Of a stretch of 64,000 nucleotides of DNA, positions 27,783 to 34,898 are shown piece by piece. The notes under the pieces were generated by a model. That model saw nothing but the letters and a program-made list of their open reading frames with translations, was not told the DNA's origin and searched no databases. How positions within the stretch are numbered: the stretch's first letter is position 1; every line of letters begins with the position of its first letter. Origin of the DNA: Roseateles terrae (GTDB lineage Bacteria > Pseudomonadota > Gammaproteobacteria > Burkholderiales > Burkholderiaceae_C). The DNA lies in the NCBI RefSeq assembly GCF_014192155.1, contig NZ_JACHXO010000012.1, positions 1 to 64,000 on the forward strand, given 5' to 3'. The translations under genes were made by a program, and so were the position numbers.

Positions 27783-27836
27783 GGTCACCCACCACCCATC
27801 GTCCAATCACCTGTCACACATTGCCCGTCACACATC

Positions 27837-27868
27837 ACTCCGGCGCGGACTGCTGTCCGCGCTGGAGT
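27837..27868. terminator. Long hairpin between convergent genes
   Basis: Bases 27837-27850 pair with 27855-27868 over 14 positions (one G-T wobble) around the loop TGCT. It lies between the end of the efflux operon and the end of the metallohydrolase gene and probably ends both transcripts. There is no T-run on either side, so termination rests on the stem alone. Confidence 0.55.
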
Positions 27869-27893
27869 TCCGAGTGCGTGCGCCGTGTCGCGC

Positions 27894-30365
27894 TCAGGGA
27901 TAGCTGATCGTCAACCGATACGGCGACGTCGCGCTGGAACCCGCATAGGCCTGCACCTTGATGTAGACCGTCTGCGCGGCCGTGCCGTTCTGATAGGTCA
28001 GCGATTCGGCGCTGGTGCCGCCTTCCGACCGCGCCAGACCGGCGCCAGTGGCGCTCACCACATACAGGTCGTAGTCCACGCCCGCCGCGGTGGGCCCGGT
28101 CATGTCCACCCGCAGCCGCTGATTGGCGGCCAGGGTTACCTTGTAGTAGTCCTTGTCGGTGGCGGTGCTGATGAAGCCGGTCAGCTGTGAGCGGCTGCCC
28201 ACCGCATTGGCCGTCGCAATGGTGCCGTTGGGCTCCACTTCATCGCCGGCATTCACCACATTGCTCACATTGAAGCTCACCGCCGCCGAGGTGGTGCTGT
28301 TGCCCGCCGCGTCATAGGCCTTGGCGACCAGGTTGTGGCTGCCGTTGGCCAATTGCGTCGAGTCCACCGCCAGCGTGTAGGGAGCCGCCGTTTTGGTGTC
28401 CTTCAGGATGCCATCCAGCCAGAACTCCACCCGCGTCACGCCGACGTTGTCCGCCGCAGCGGCAGTGAAGGTGATGGTGCCGGTGCTGCCGGAGACGGAC
28501 GCCGTCACCGTCGGCGGCGTGGTGTCACCGCCCTGCACGCCCTGATTGACCCAGATCGGCGCCGACCACAGCACCTTGCCATCGTCCTGCGTGACCTTGG
28601 CATAGTAGAAATGCTTGCCGTTGGCCGGCGTGAGCGTGGCCGTGGCCGTATTGGTCAGCAGGGACACCGTGCCGTTGCGCCCTGGCACACCTTCCCAGAT
28701 TTCGGTCGCGACCACCGTGCGGCCATACGGGTTGTAGAAGCCGACATTCAGGCTCAGCGTGCCGCTGTTGTCGAAGCGCTCGCCCATGATCTTGCCGTTG
28801 GCGCTGAAGATCAGCTGCGAAGCCTTGTCCAGAGTGGCGAACACACGACGGGCCTTGAGTGCATCCACCAGGCTCGCCTTGCTCAGCGGCGTGCCCGCCG
28901 GAATCAGCACCGCCGTCCGGTTGGTGTAGCTGGCGCCCCAGTTGGCGCAGTGGTTGTCCTGGTTGGTGGCCGGTGCCACGTGATAACCGCGCTCGAGCAG
29001 CTTCTTCCAGGCGCCTTCATAGGAACTGCGCGAGGTTTCCGTCTCGGTGGTGTTGGACGAGAAGGCGGAGGTGTTCATCACCTCGGCCATCACCATCACT
29101 TCGTCACCGTCGGCGCTGTAGGCCATGTCAGTGCCGTTGATGATGAACTGGCCGGTGTCGTCCGGGTGGTTGAACTGACCGATCAGCCCCTGCGCCCGCA
29201 TCACCGAGTAGAGCGTCGCGTAATCGCTCTTGGCGATGTAGCGGTCACCGAACAGCTCGTTGCTGGCGTTGTATTCCCATGAGAACAGCTCGTTGCTGTT
29301 GAAGATGTTCAGGTGGCCGCCATTGCTGATGACGCCCCATTCCATGCCGTAAAGCGCGAGGAAGCCGGGGTTGGCCGACGTGTAGTCGGAGGCAATGGTC
29401 AGACCGCGCTGATAACGCGCCTTGGCAGCCGTCGCACTGCCGCCGGTGTTGGTGCTGGAAGAGCCGTCGAAATAGTGGTTGTGGTCGGTATTGGCGAAGA
29501 AGTCCAGGCCCACATTCTTTGCGTACGGGAACGCAGCATCCGGGCCATACGCGCCCGTTTGCGCCGGCTGTGACGAGCTGCAGCTGCCAATGGCGCCGCC
29601 GCCGTCGGAGTCATTCGTCTGCCCGTGGAAGCTGCCGTAGTAAATGGTGTAGGGCCAGCTGCCCGTGCCCACCGAGGCGGACAGCCCCCGCACCCGCTGC
29701 GTGGCCTCGCCCGCGATGCCCACCGCCAGCGGCCGCAGCGCGCCCATCGCGACGCTCGCGGGTTTGCCGACGGCCAACGCCCAGCTCTGCGTCACCGGGC
29801 CATGACCGCCGCTGGTGCTCGCGGCCAGCATTTCATTGAAGCGGGCTTCGGCGCTGTCGGCCTTGAACGCCGTGCCGGCCGGCGCGCTGACCGCCACCAG
29901 GGTGGCGGTGTAGAGCCCGGCGCTGTTGTCGCCCGGACCCGCCCAGTCGAGCTTGATGGTGCGGGCATCACCGGCATAGGTCTCGGCGCCGGCCCAGGTC
30001 TTGACCACCGCGCCCGCAGCGTTGCGCAGCTCCACACGCCATCCCAGCCATGTGCCGGCGGGGGCGCCGACATAGTCCAGCGACACGGTGAAGGTCCGCG
30101 CCCCGGTGCCTTCTGCACCGTTGAACGGCACGCCCAGCGCGGCGTCGAATTCGTGATGGTCGGGATACTTGGCCGCGGGGTCGGCCGACAGCGCCGAAGC
30201 GCGTTCTTCACTGGCCGACGCGATGGTGACGGTGGTCTCGGTGGTGCGGCCCCCGCCGCACGCGGCCAGCGCCATCACCAGCAGGCTCAACCCGCCGATG
30301 CGCGCGCCGCGGCCCCACCTGCGCTGCAGGTCCGACTCCGGAGTGGGAATGTGCTTGAAGTCCAT
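27894..30365 (-). CDS. PHP-like metallohydrolase lipoprotein with Ig-like and PPC domains
   Basis: This is an exported lipoprotein of 823 residues. The ATG at 30365 has AAGGAG at 30372-30377. Lipobox LAAC gives Cys36. After a beta-rich segment (about 65-200), a PHP-type metal site is visible: FHGQTNDSDG (246-255), ANTDHNHYF (291-299), YGMEWG (339-344) with H351, FNHPDD (399-403) and QDNH (469-472). Motif I reads HGQ rather than HxH, a variant I associate with DUF3604-like members. An Ig-like domain follows (about 617-707, TPPTVTASVSG to VSFNVS), then a pre-peptidase C-terminal domain (about 715-823, EPNGTIATAN to SYP). It is probably a secreted phosphoesterase or metallohydrolase; substrate unknown. 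Co-transcribed with the PEP-CTERM gene. Confidence 0.78.
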   Translation of the reverse strand: MDFKHIPTPESDLQRRWGRGARIGGLSLLVMALAACGGGRTTETTVTIASASEERASALSADPAAKYPDHHEFDAALGVPFNGAEGTGARTFTVSLDYVGAPAGTWLGWRVELRNAAGAVVKTWAGAETYAGDARTIKLDWAGPGDNSAGLYTATLVAVSAPAGTAFKADSAEARFNEMLAASTSGGHGPVTQSWALAVGKPASVAMGALRPLAVGIAGEATQRVRGLSASVGTGSWPYTIYYGSFHGQTNDSDGGGAIGSCSSSQPAQTGAYGPDAAFPYAKNVGLDFFANTDHNHYFDGSSSTNTGGSATAAKARYQRGLTIASDYTSANPGFLALYGMEWGVISNGGHLNIFNSNELFSWEYNASNELFGDRYIAKSDYATLYSVMRAQGLIGQFNHPDDTGQFIINGTDMAYSADGDEVMVMAEVMNTSAFSSNTTETETSRSSYEGAWKKLLERGYHVAPATNQDNHCANWGASYTNRTAVLIPAGTPLSKASLVDALKARRVFATLDKASQLIFSANGKIMGERFDNSGTLSLNVGFYNPYGRTVVATEIWEGVPGRNGTVSLLTNTATATLTPANGKHFYYAKVTQDDGKVLWSAPIWVNQGVQGGDTTPPTVTASVSGSTGTITFTAAAADNVGVTRVEFWLDGILKDTKTAAPYTLAVDSTQLANGSHNLVAKAYDAAGNSTTSAAVSFNVSNVVNAGDEVEPNGTIATANAVGSRSQLTGFISTATDKDYYKVTLAANQRLRVDMTGPTAAGVDYDLYVVSATGAGLARSEGGTSAESLTYQNGTAAQTVYIKVQAYAGSSATSPYRLTISYP

Positions 30366-30375
30366 GTCGATCTCC

Positions 30376-31143
30376 TTATTGCGCACGACGGCGACGCGCC
30401 ACCAGGGCCAGAGCCCCGACGCCGGCCAGCATCAGCGCATAGGTGCCGGGCTCGGGTACGGCCGGGATCGGATCCACCGGCGCCAGCATTTCGGTGCCGG
30501 TGAAGCGGACCATGTCGTAGCGGATGGTGCCGCCAGCGGCATAGGCGCTGGTGGTGCCGGCATAGCTGCTGGTGCCTGGGGCGAAGATGCTCACCAGACG
30601 GACCGCAAAGCTCTCGTTGTTGGCTGCGCCCAGCACCGACGAAAAATCGTAGGTCAGACCAGTGACAAAGCTGCCCTGGCGGGTCATGTGGAAGGTGGCA
30701 GCATCCAGCCAGCTTTCTCCGTCCACCGTGTAGAGCAGTTCGGTCCACGCGGAGGCCGTGGCGCTGTTGCGCTGATCAAAGCTGAAGACGATGTTCTCGT
30801 AGCCGGTCGTGTCCACACCGAACTGCACGCCATAGACGCCGCTCTGCGTGCCCTGCGGCGCATAGTTGGCGGTGTTCAGCGCCTTGCCGTTGGTGATGGC
30901 ATCCGAGCTGCCGGTGGAGGACACGAATTGCGTGGTCAGCGTGGTGCTGCCGCTCAGAAAGGCGATGCTCGCGCCGTTCTGGCTCATGTCGTGTTTGGTG
31001 GTGCCCTGGTAGCCGCCATTGGCGGCGTCAAAGGCGCCATTGAAATCCCATTCCGCGACGGTGGTGGCGACCGGCGTCGTTTGTGCCGACGCGCCGGTGG
31101 CAATGAAGGCGGCCAATGCCAGCCATGCAGGTTTGAAAGCCAT
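30376..31143 (-). CDS. PEP-CTERM sorted exported protein
   Basis: This 255-residue protein has a cleavable signal (MAFKPAWLALAAFIATGASA, cut before QTTP). A beta-rich body resembles a concanavalin-like sandwich (EWDFNGAF, YENIVFSFDQRN, TELLYTVDGESW). The C-terminus is a textbook PEP-CTERM anchor: VPEPGTYALMLAGVGALALVARRRRAQ begins near residue 229 with PEP, a hydrophobic helix and an Arg cluster. Such proteins are processed by exosortase and typically accompany exopolysaccharide production. The stop TAA is part of the Shine-Dalgarno of the next gene, so the two are translationally linked. GGTAGGAG precedes its own ATG. No exosortase gene is in this window. Confidence 0.88.
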   Translation of the reverse strand: MAFKPAWLALAAFIATGASAQTTPVATTVAEWDFNGAFDAANGGYQGTTKHDMSQNGASIAFLSGSTTLTTQFVSSTGSSDAITNGKALNTANYAPQGTQSGVYGVQFGVDTTGYENIVFSFDQRNSATASAWTELLYTVDGESWLDAATFHMTRQGSFVTGLTYDFSSVLGAANNESFAVRLVSIFAPGTSSYAGTTSAYAAGGTIRYDMVRFTGTEMLAPVDPIPAVPEPGTYALMLAGVGALALVARRRRAQ

Positions 31144-31575
31144 TGTGATCTCCTACCCTTGACGATTTCGCAGTTAATCTATTTGCGCAAACGTTTCCGG
31201 CTATCGTTTCGCGCAAAGATGTCGAACTGCGGTGGACTGTGATGAAGTGGCAAGCGCCGGTGAAGCGGCCGGAGCGTATGCGCCGTTGATGACAGCACGG
31301 TTGCGGGGAAGCCCGAACCCGGACATCTCCCTCCCCCGTGAATGCGGGAAGGGTTTACGCGCAAAGTGGGCGGCAAGGCCCATTGGCGGTGCGGCGCACT
31401 GGCAGGTTCGCTGGCGTGGTGCGTGGTCGCACCGTGCCGGAGCGCACCCGGACCGGGGCTGGCGCAGGGGCGGCGGCCGACGTTGCGGCGGGGCTGAGGA
31501 AACGGTCGGTCGGCTCGCGGACGGCAGGCCTGTGCTTTGCCAGAAAGCGCTCCTCCGTCCTCCCGTCTTGATGCC
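31144..31575. other. 432-bp intergenic region between divergent genes
   Basis: This gap separates the PEP-CTERM gene and the oxidoreductase gene. A LacI-type palindrome lies at 31186-31199. The remaining part (about 31230-31575) is GC-rich with no supported gene, clear hairpin terminator or repeat. Confidence 0.4.
31186..31199. promoter_or_regulatory. LacI-family-like operator upstream of the PEP-CTERM gene
   Basis: CGCAAACGTTTCCG holds the AAACGTTT palindromic core typical of LacI/GalR/PurR operators, 46-53 bp upstream of the PEP-CTERM ATG. A related TTTCGCGCAAAG stretch lies about 18 bp further out. The position fits repression or carbon-source control of the two-gene unit. The regulator is not in the window. 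Confidence 0.5.
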
Positions 31576-32643
31576 ATGACCGACATCCGCAAAGGCCAGC
31601 AGCCGGCTGAACTCACCCGTGAGCAGTTTCATGAGCGCTTCATGCGTCAGTTCACCGACCCGGCCTTTGGCAGTGAATCGGAAGCGCTGGCGCGGCTGGA
31701 AGCGATTGCCTTCGACGCATTGAAGGAAGGTCGCAAGGCGCCCATCACCCAGCGGGCCGGCGACGAGTTCGCCGATCCCAGCTACGACCTGTCGGTGGAC
31801 TGGCTGATGACCCGCAATCGAATCCAGACGGCGCAGTCGCAATGGAAGGACGCTTCCACCCGCTCCCGCGTGCTGTTGGTGTGCGGCAGTGACCGCAATG
31901 ACGGCTCCTGCCCCGGCGAAATGTCCAAGACCTGGCGGATGACGCAGATGGCCAAGGAGCAGCTCACCGCGCGCGACATGGACGTCGATGTGCTGGACCT
32001 GAGCCTGATGACCTCGGAATACGGCCGCACCATTCACCCATGCAAAGGCTGCGTCTCCACCGCCATGCCGCTCTGCCATTTCCCCTGCAGCTGTTATCCC
32101 AACTATGCAATGGGCCAGGTCCATGACTGGATGAACGAGATCTACGAACGCTGGGTGAGCGCCCATGGCGTCATCCTGCTGGCCCCCACCTACTGGTATC
32201 AATCGCCCAGCGCCTTGAAGCTGATGATCGACCGGCTGGTCTGCGCCGACGGCGGCAATCCCGACCCCACCACCACCCACGGCAAGAAGGCTGCGGAAGC
32301 GAAGGCCATCGAGGAAAAGGGCTGGGACTATCCCAAGCATCTGGCCGGCCGGGTCTACGGCGTGGTGGTGCACGGCGACGTGGCGGGCATCGAATCACAG
32401 CGCCGCAACCTCTGCGACTGGCTGGACTGGATGGGCCTGATGGAAGCCGGCGCCCAGGCGCGTCTGGACCGGTATGTTGGCTACTACGAACCCTACTTCA
32501 ACAGCCACGAAGCGCTGGACAGGGACCAAGCGCTCCAGCAGGAGGTGCGTCTGGTGGCCGATACCGTCGGCGACGCGGTCGTCCTGCTCCGCAAAGGGGA
32601 ACTGAAGCGCCCCGAGCACCGCCCGGGGCCGCGCACCAAGTAG
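31576..32643 (+). CDS. Flavodoxin-fold NAD(P)H-dependent oxidoreductase
   Basis: This 355-residue protein has an N-terminal helical extension of about 95 residues ahead of an NADPH-dependent FMN reductase domain. The fold is seen in VLLVCGSDRNDGSCPGEMSKTWRM (phosphate-binding loop equivalent), VDVLDLSLM, ILLAPTYWYQSPSALKLMIDRLVC and GRVYGVVVHGDVAG. A Cys-rich stretch, HPCKGCVSTAMPLCHFPCSC (about 153-172), is an unusual insertion holding five cysteines that could bind metal or form disulfides. The ATG at 31576 is chosen over a TTG 39 bp upstream; neither has a clear ribosome site. The substrate is unknown. Confidence 0.75.
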   Translation: MTDIRKGQQPAELTREQFHERFMRQFTDPAFGSESEALARLEAIAFDALKEGRKAPITQRAGDEFADPSYDLSVDWLMTRNRIQTAQSQWKDASTRSRVLLVCGSDRNDGSCPGEMSKTWRMTQMAKEQLTARDMDVDVLDLSLMTSEYGRTIHPCKGCVSTAMPLCHFPCSCYPNYAMGQVHDWMNEIYERWVSAHGVILLAPTYWYQSPSALKLMIDRLVCADGGNPDPTTTHGKKAAEAKAIEEKGWDYPKHLAGRVYGVVVHGDVAGIESQRRNLCDWLDWMGLMEAGAQARLDRYVGYYEPYFNSHEALDRDQALQQEVRLVADTVGDAVVLLRKGELKRPEHRPGPRTK

Positions 32644-32668
32644 AGCGGCTAGCCGAACCGGCGGATCG

Positions 32669-32700
32669 GCGATCCGGCGATCCGGCGATCCCGCGATCCG
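32669..32700 (+). repeat. Four tandem 8-bp units (GCGATCCG)
   Basis: GCGATCCG occurs at 32669, 32677 and 32693, with the variant GCGATCCC at 32685. The flanks (32650-32750) carry further GATCGG, GCGGTTCAG and GGTTCGG words, so the whole stretch looks like a slipped low-complexity or REP-like spacer. It lies just after the oxidoreductase stop. Confidence 0.7.
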
Positions 32701-32885
32701 TCGAACCAGCGGTTCAGCCGTTCAGCGGTTCGGGAAATCAACGGATCGGAAGGCGTGGCCCACGGCGTGGGAATGCCCCTTGCTGATTCCACAGACATTC
32801 ACCGGCCACTCGGCGATTCCTGCCTGCCAGGAATGCCGGCCGCCTCACTGACGACCATCCTTCCCCGAAGGTTCAAGGAGATTCC

Positions 32886-33086
32886 ATGAGCACGTCTTTG
32901 CCGCAGACCCAGTCCCCCGCCAATGGCAACACCGGCGACATCGACCACGTCTACCAGCAACTGGTGAAGGGCGTGGGCCGCGAGCTGGTCACCGACGCCA
33001 ACGCCGAGGAGCTGGCCCGCCGCGCCGAGAAGGACGGCCACACCATCCTGGCCACCGAGCTGCGGGAGTGGCAGGCACCCTGCTGA
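32886..33086 (+). CDS. Small hypothetical protein (66 residues)
   Basis: A short acidic and helical protein: MSTSLPQTQS at the start, then VYQQLVKGVGRELVTDANAEELARRAEKDGHTILATELREW. The ATG is preceded by a strong CAAGGAG at 32872-32878, and codon use matches neighbouring genes, which is why I accept it. A 7-bp inverted repeat (ATTCCTG/CAGGAAT, 32816-32834) lies upstream. I do not recognise a family. It is followed by the ECF41 promoter, but there is no evidence it belongs to that module. Confidence 0.6.
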   Translation: MSTSLPQTQSPANGNTGDIDHVYQQLVKGVGRELVTDANAEELARRAEKDGHTILATELREWQAPC

Positions 33087-33162
33087 CCATCGGCCGGCTA
33101 CCGTCGGCCTGCTGACCCTCGGAATGCGCCGTCCAGACGCCGACCCAGGAGCCCGCTAAGCT

Positions 33163-33189
33163 TGTCACATGCGGGTTCCCGCCAACGTC
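33163..33189 (+). promoter_or_regulatory. ECF41-type promoter of the sigma-factor gene
   Basis: TGTCACA (33163-33169), exactly 16 bases, then CGTC (33186-33189). This equals the published ECF41 -35/-10 pattern as I recall it. Transcription would begin about 33195-33199, at or just before the sigma-factor ATG (33199), so the mRNA may be leaderless. Confidence 0.8.
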
Positions 33190-33198
33190 TTGGGTCCC

Positions 33199-34158
33199 AT
33201 GGACGACGCTACCGACACTTTCCAAGCCCTCCGCCCGCGCCTGCGCGGCATTGCCTACCGCATGCTCGGCACCCGCTTCGATGCCGACGAACTGGTGCAG
33301 GATGTCTGGCTGAAATGGCATGACGCGGATCGATCCGCGATCGGCAATGCCGAGGCCTGGCTGGTCACCGTGACCACCCGGCTGGCCATCGACCGGCTGC
33401 GCACGGCCCGACTGGAGCGGGCGCGCTACGTCGGCTTCTGGCTGCCGGAACCGATGCCAGACGCAGAAACGCTTGCGTCCGCCTCGGGCGACACCAGCCC
33501 GCCCACCCCGGAAGCGCTGCTGGAGCGGGCGGACGACCTGTCCGTTGCCTTCCTCACCGTGCTGGAGCGTCTGGCCCCGGAAGCCCGCGCAGCCTTCCTG
33601 CTGCGCGAGGTGTTCGACGCCGACTATGCGGAAGTGGCCCAGGCGCTGGGCAAGTCCGAGGCGGCGTGCCGGCAGATCGTCTCCCGGGCCAAGTCACAGC
33701 TCAAGGAAGGCCGGCCGCGCCAGCGCGTGTCCGCCGATCAGCATTACCGGCTGCTGGCCGGTTTTGCCGACGCCGCGCGCGCGGGCGACTTCTCCCGCCT
33801 CCAGACCCTGCTGGCTGACGACGCCGAGCTGATCAGCGACGGTGGTGGCATCGTGCCCAGCTTTGGTCAGGTGCTGGCGGGTGCCACCCGCATCGCCCAG
33901 CTGTACTTTGCTGTCTGGCGCCGCAGCGAGCGCGGCGATGCCCGGCAACGGGTGGAGCTGGTGCGCTTCAACGGCGAATGGGGCCTGCTGCGCTTCATCG
34001 ACGGACAGCTGGAATCGGCGCAGAGCATGGAGACCGACGGTGAACGCATCGTGCGCATCCATACGCAGCGCAATCCGGAGAAGCTGCGGTCGCTGGCCGC
34101 CGCGTTGGATCCACAGACACCGGCGTCTGTCACAGACCGGCTGCCGGGAACGTCTTGA
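33199..34158 (+). CDS. ECF41-group (SigJ-like) sigma factor with fused SnoaL-like regulatory domain
   Basis: This is an extracytoplasmic-function sigma factor of 319 residues with built-in regulation instead of an anti-sigma factor. Region 2 spans about 7-75 (YRMLGTRFDADELVQDVWLKW; ATRLAIDRLR-like). Region 4 spans about 115-170 (LLREVFDADYAEVAQALGKSEAACRQIVSRAKSQL). The SnoaL-like C-terminal extension spans 180-300. Three ECF41 landmarks are present: WLPEP (81-85) in the linker, DGGG (214-217) and NPEKL (292-296, family NPDKL). The start at 33199 is chosen because the ECF41 promoter lies directly upstream; an ATG at 33169 overlaps the -35 element. The next gene is the expected AhpD-like partner, and its promoter lies in this gene's last codons. 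Confidence 0.92.
   Translation: MDDATDTFQALRPRLRGIAYRMLGTRFDADELVQDVWLKWHDADRSAIGNAEAWLVTVTTRLAIDRLRTARLERARYVGFWLPEPMPDAETLASASGDTSPPTPEALLERADDLSVAFLTVLERLAPEARAAFLLREVFDADYAEVAQALGKSEAACRQIVSRAKSQLKEGRPRQRVSADQHYRLLAGFADAARAGDFSRLQTLLADDAELISDGGGIVPSFGQVLAGATRIAQLYFAVWRRSERGDARQRVELVRFNGEWGLLRFIDGQLESAQSMETDGERIVRIHTQRNPEKLRSLAAALDPQTPASVTDRLPGTS
34128..34154 (+). promoter_or_regulatory. ECF41-type promoter of the AhpD-like target gene
   Basis: TGTCACA (34128-34134), exactly 16 bases, then CGTC (34151-34154). It is identical in layout to the promoter before the sigma gene and lies inside the last nine codons of that gene, 62 bp upstream of the target ATG. It should drive the AhpD-like gene. 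Confidence 0.82.
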
Positions 34159-34215
34159 TGGGCATGGCAGGTCCTGATTCGCGGGGCCGCCGTCACCCTC
34201 AACAGGAGCGTTCTC

Positions 34216-34695
34216 ATGTCTCAACGTCTGGACTATGCCCGCAAGGCCCCGGAGCTTTTCAAGAAATACCTGGACTTCAGCCTCGCGCTCAAGAAGTCCC
34301 GGCTCGATGTCACCCTGCGCGACCTGGTGACGCTGCGCGCGTCCCAGCTCAATGGCTGCGCCTTTTGTGTCGACATGCATGTCAAGGAAGCGACGATGCA
34401 CGGCGAGCGTGCGCTCCGGCTGCATCATGTGGCTGTCTGGCGGGAATCCACGCTGTTCTCCCCGCGGGAGCGGGCGGCGCTGGACTGGGTCGAGCAGCTG
34501 ACTCAGCTGCCGCCGCACGGCGTCCCTACCGCCACCTTCGAGGCTGTGCGGGAGCACTTCAATGAAGAGGAACTGGCCGAGCTGAGTTTTGCCATCGTCG
34601 CCATCAACGGATGGAACCGGCTGTCGGTGGGCTTTGCGGTGGTGCCGGGTTCTCAGGATGCGCTGTATGGCCTGGACAAGTCGGGCCTGGCATGA
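34216..34695 (+). CDS. Carboxymuconolactone decarboxylase/AhpD-like protein
   Basis: This 159-residue protein of the AhpD/CMD superfamily is the typical target of ECF41 sigma factors. The active-site motif CAFCVDMH (C48, C51, H55) matches the AhpD peroxidase pattern CxxCxxxH, and SQLNGCAFCVDMHVKEA is the usual helix context. It has GGAG-type ribosome binding (AGGAG at 34204-34208). Transcription from 34128-34154 would give a short leader. Likely role: peroxide or electrophile detoxification (inference). Confidence 0.9.
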   Translation: MSQRLDYARKAPELFKKYLDFSLALKKSRLDVTLRDLVTLRASQLNGCAFCVDMHVKEATMHGERALRLHHVAVWRESTLFSPRERAALDWVEQLTQLPPHGVPTATFEAVREHFNEEELAELSFAIVAINGWNRLSVGFAVVPGSQDALYGLDKSGLA

Positions 34696-34898
34696 GGTCC
34701 TTTTCGTGACTTATTTCACGCCTCACGGACACCCGATGGCGATTAGCGCGCAACTCGCTCTCTAATCGCACCCGCGCCACACTGATTTCGAAGGCCGCCA
34801 TACCGGCGGTAAGCACATTTTGTTATGGTGCAGCCGGCCTGAACGAGACAGGTCAGCGGCGCCGCACCAAAACAATCCATGGCGCCGACGAAGAGGGA

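Noticed and set aside
27811-27836. TGTCACA motif after the efflux operon as a third ECF41 promoter
   Set aside because: No CGTC at the required 16-base distance and it lies between convergent gene ends.
34696-34898. Possible c-di-GMP riboswitch ahead of the diguanylate cyclase
   Set aside because: The spacer has GGTGC/GCACC pairing but lacks the conserved GEMM core; no support.
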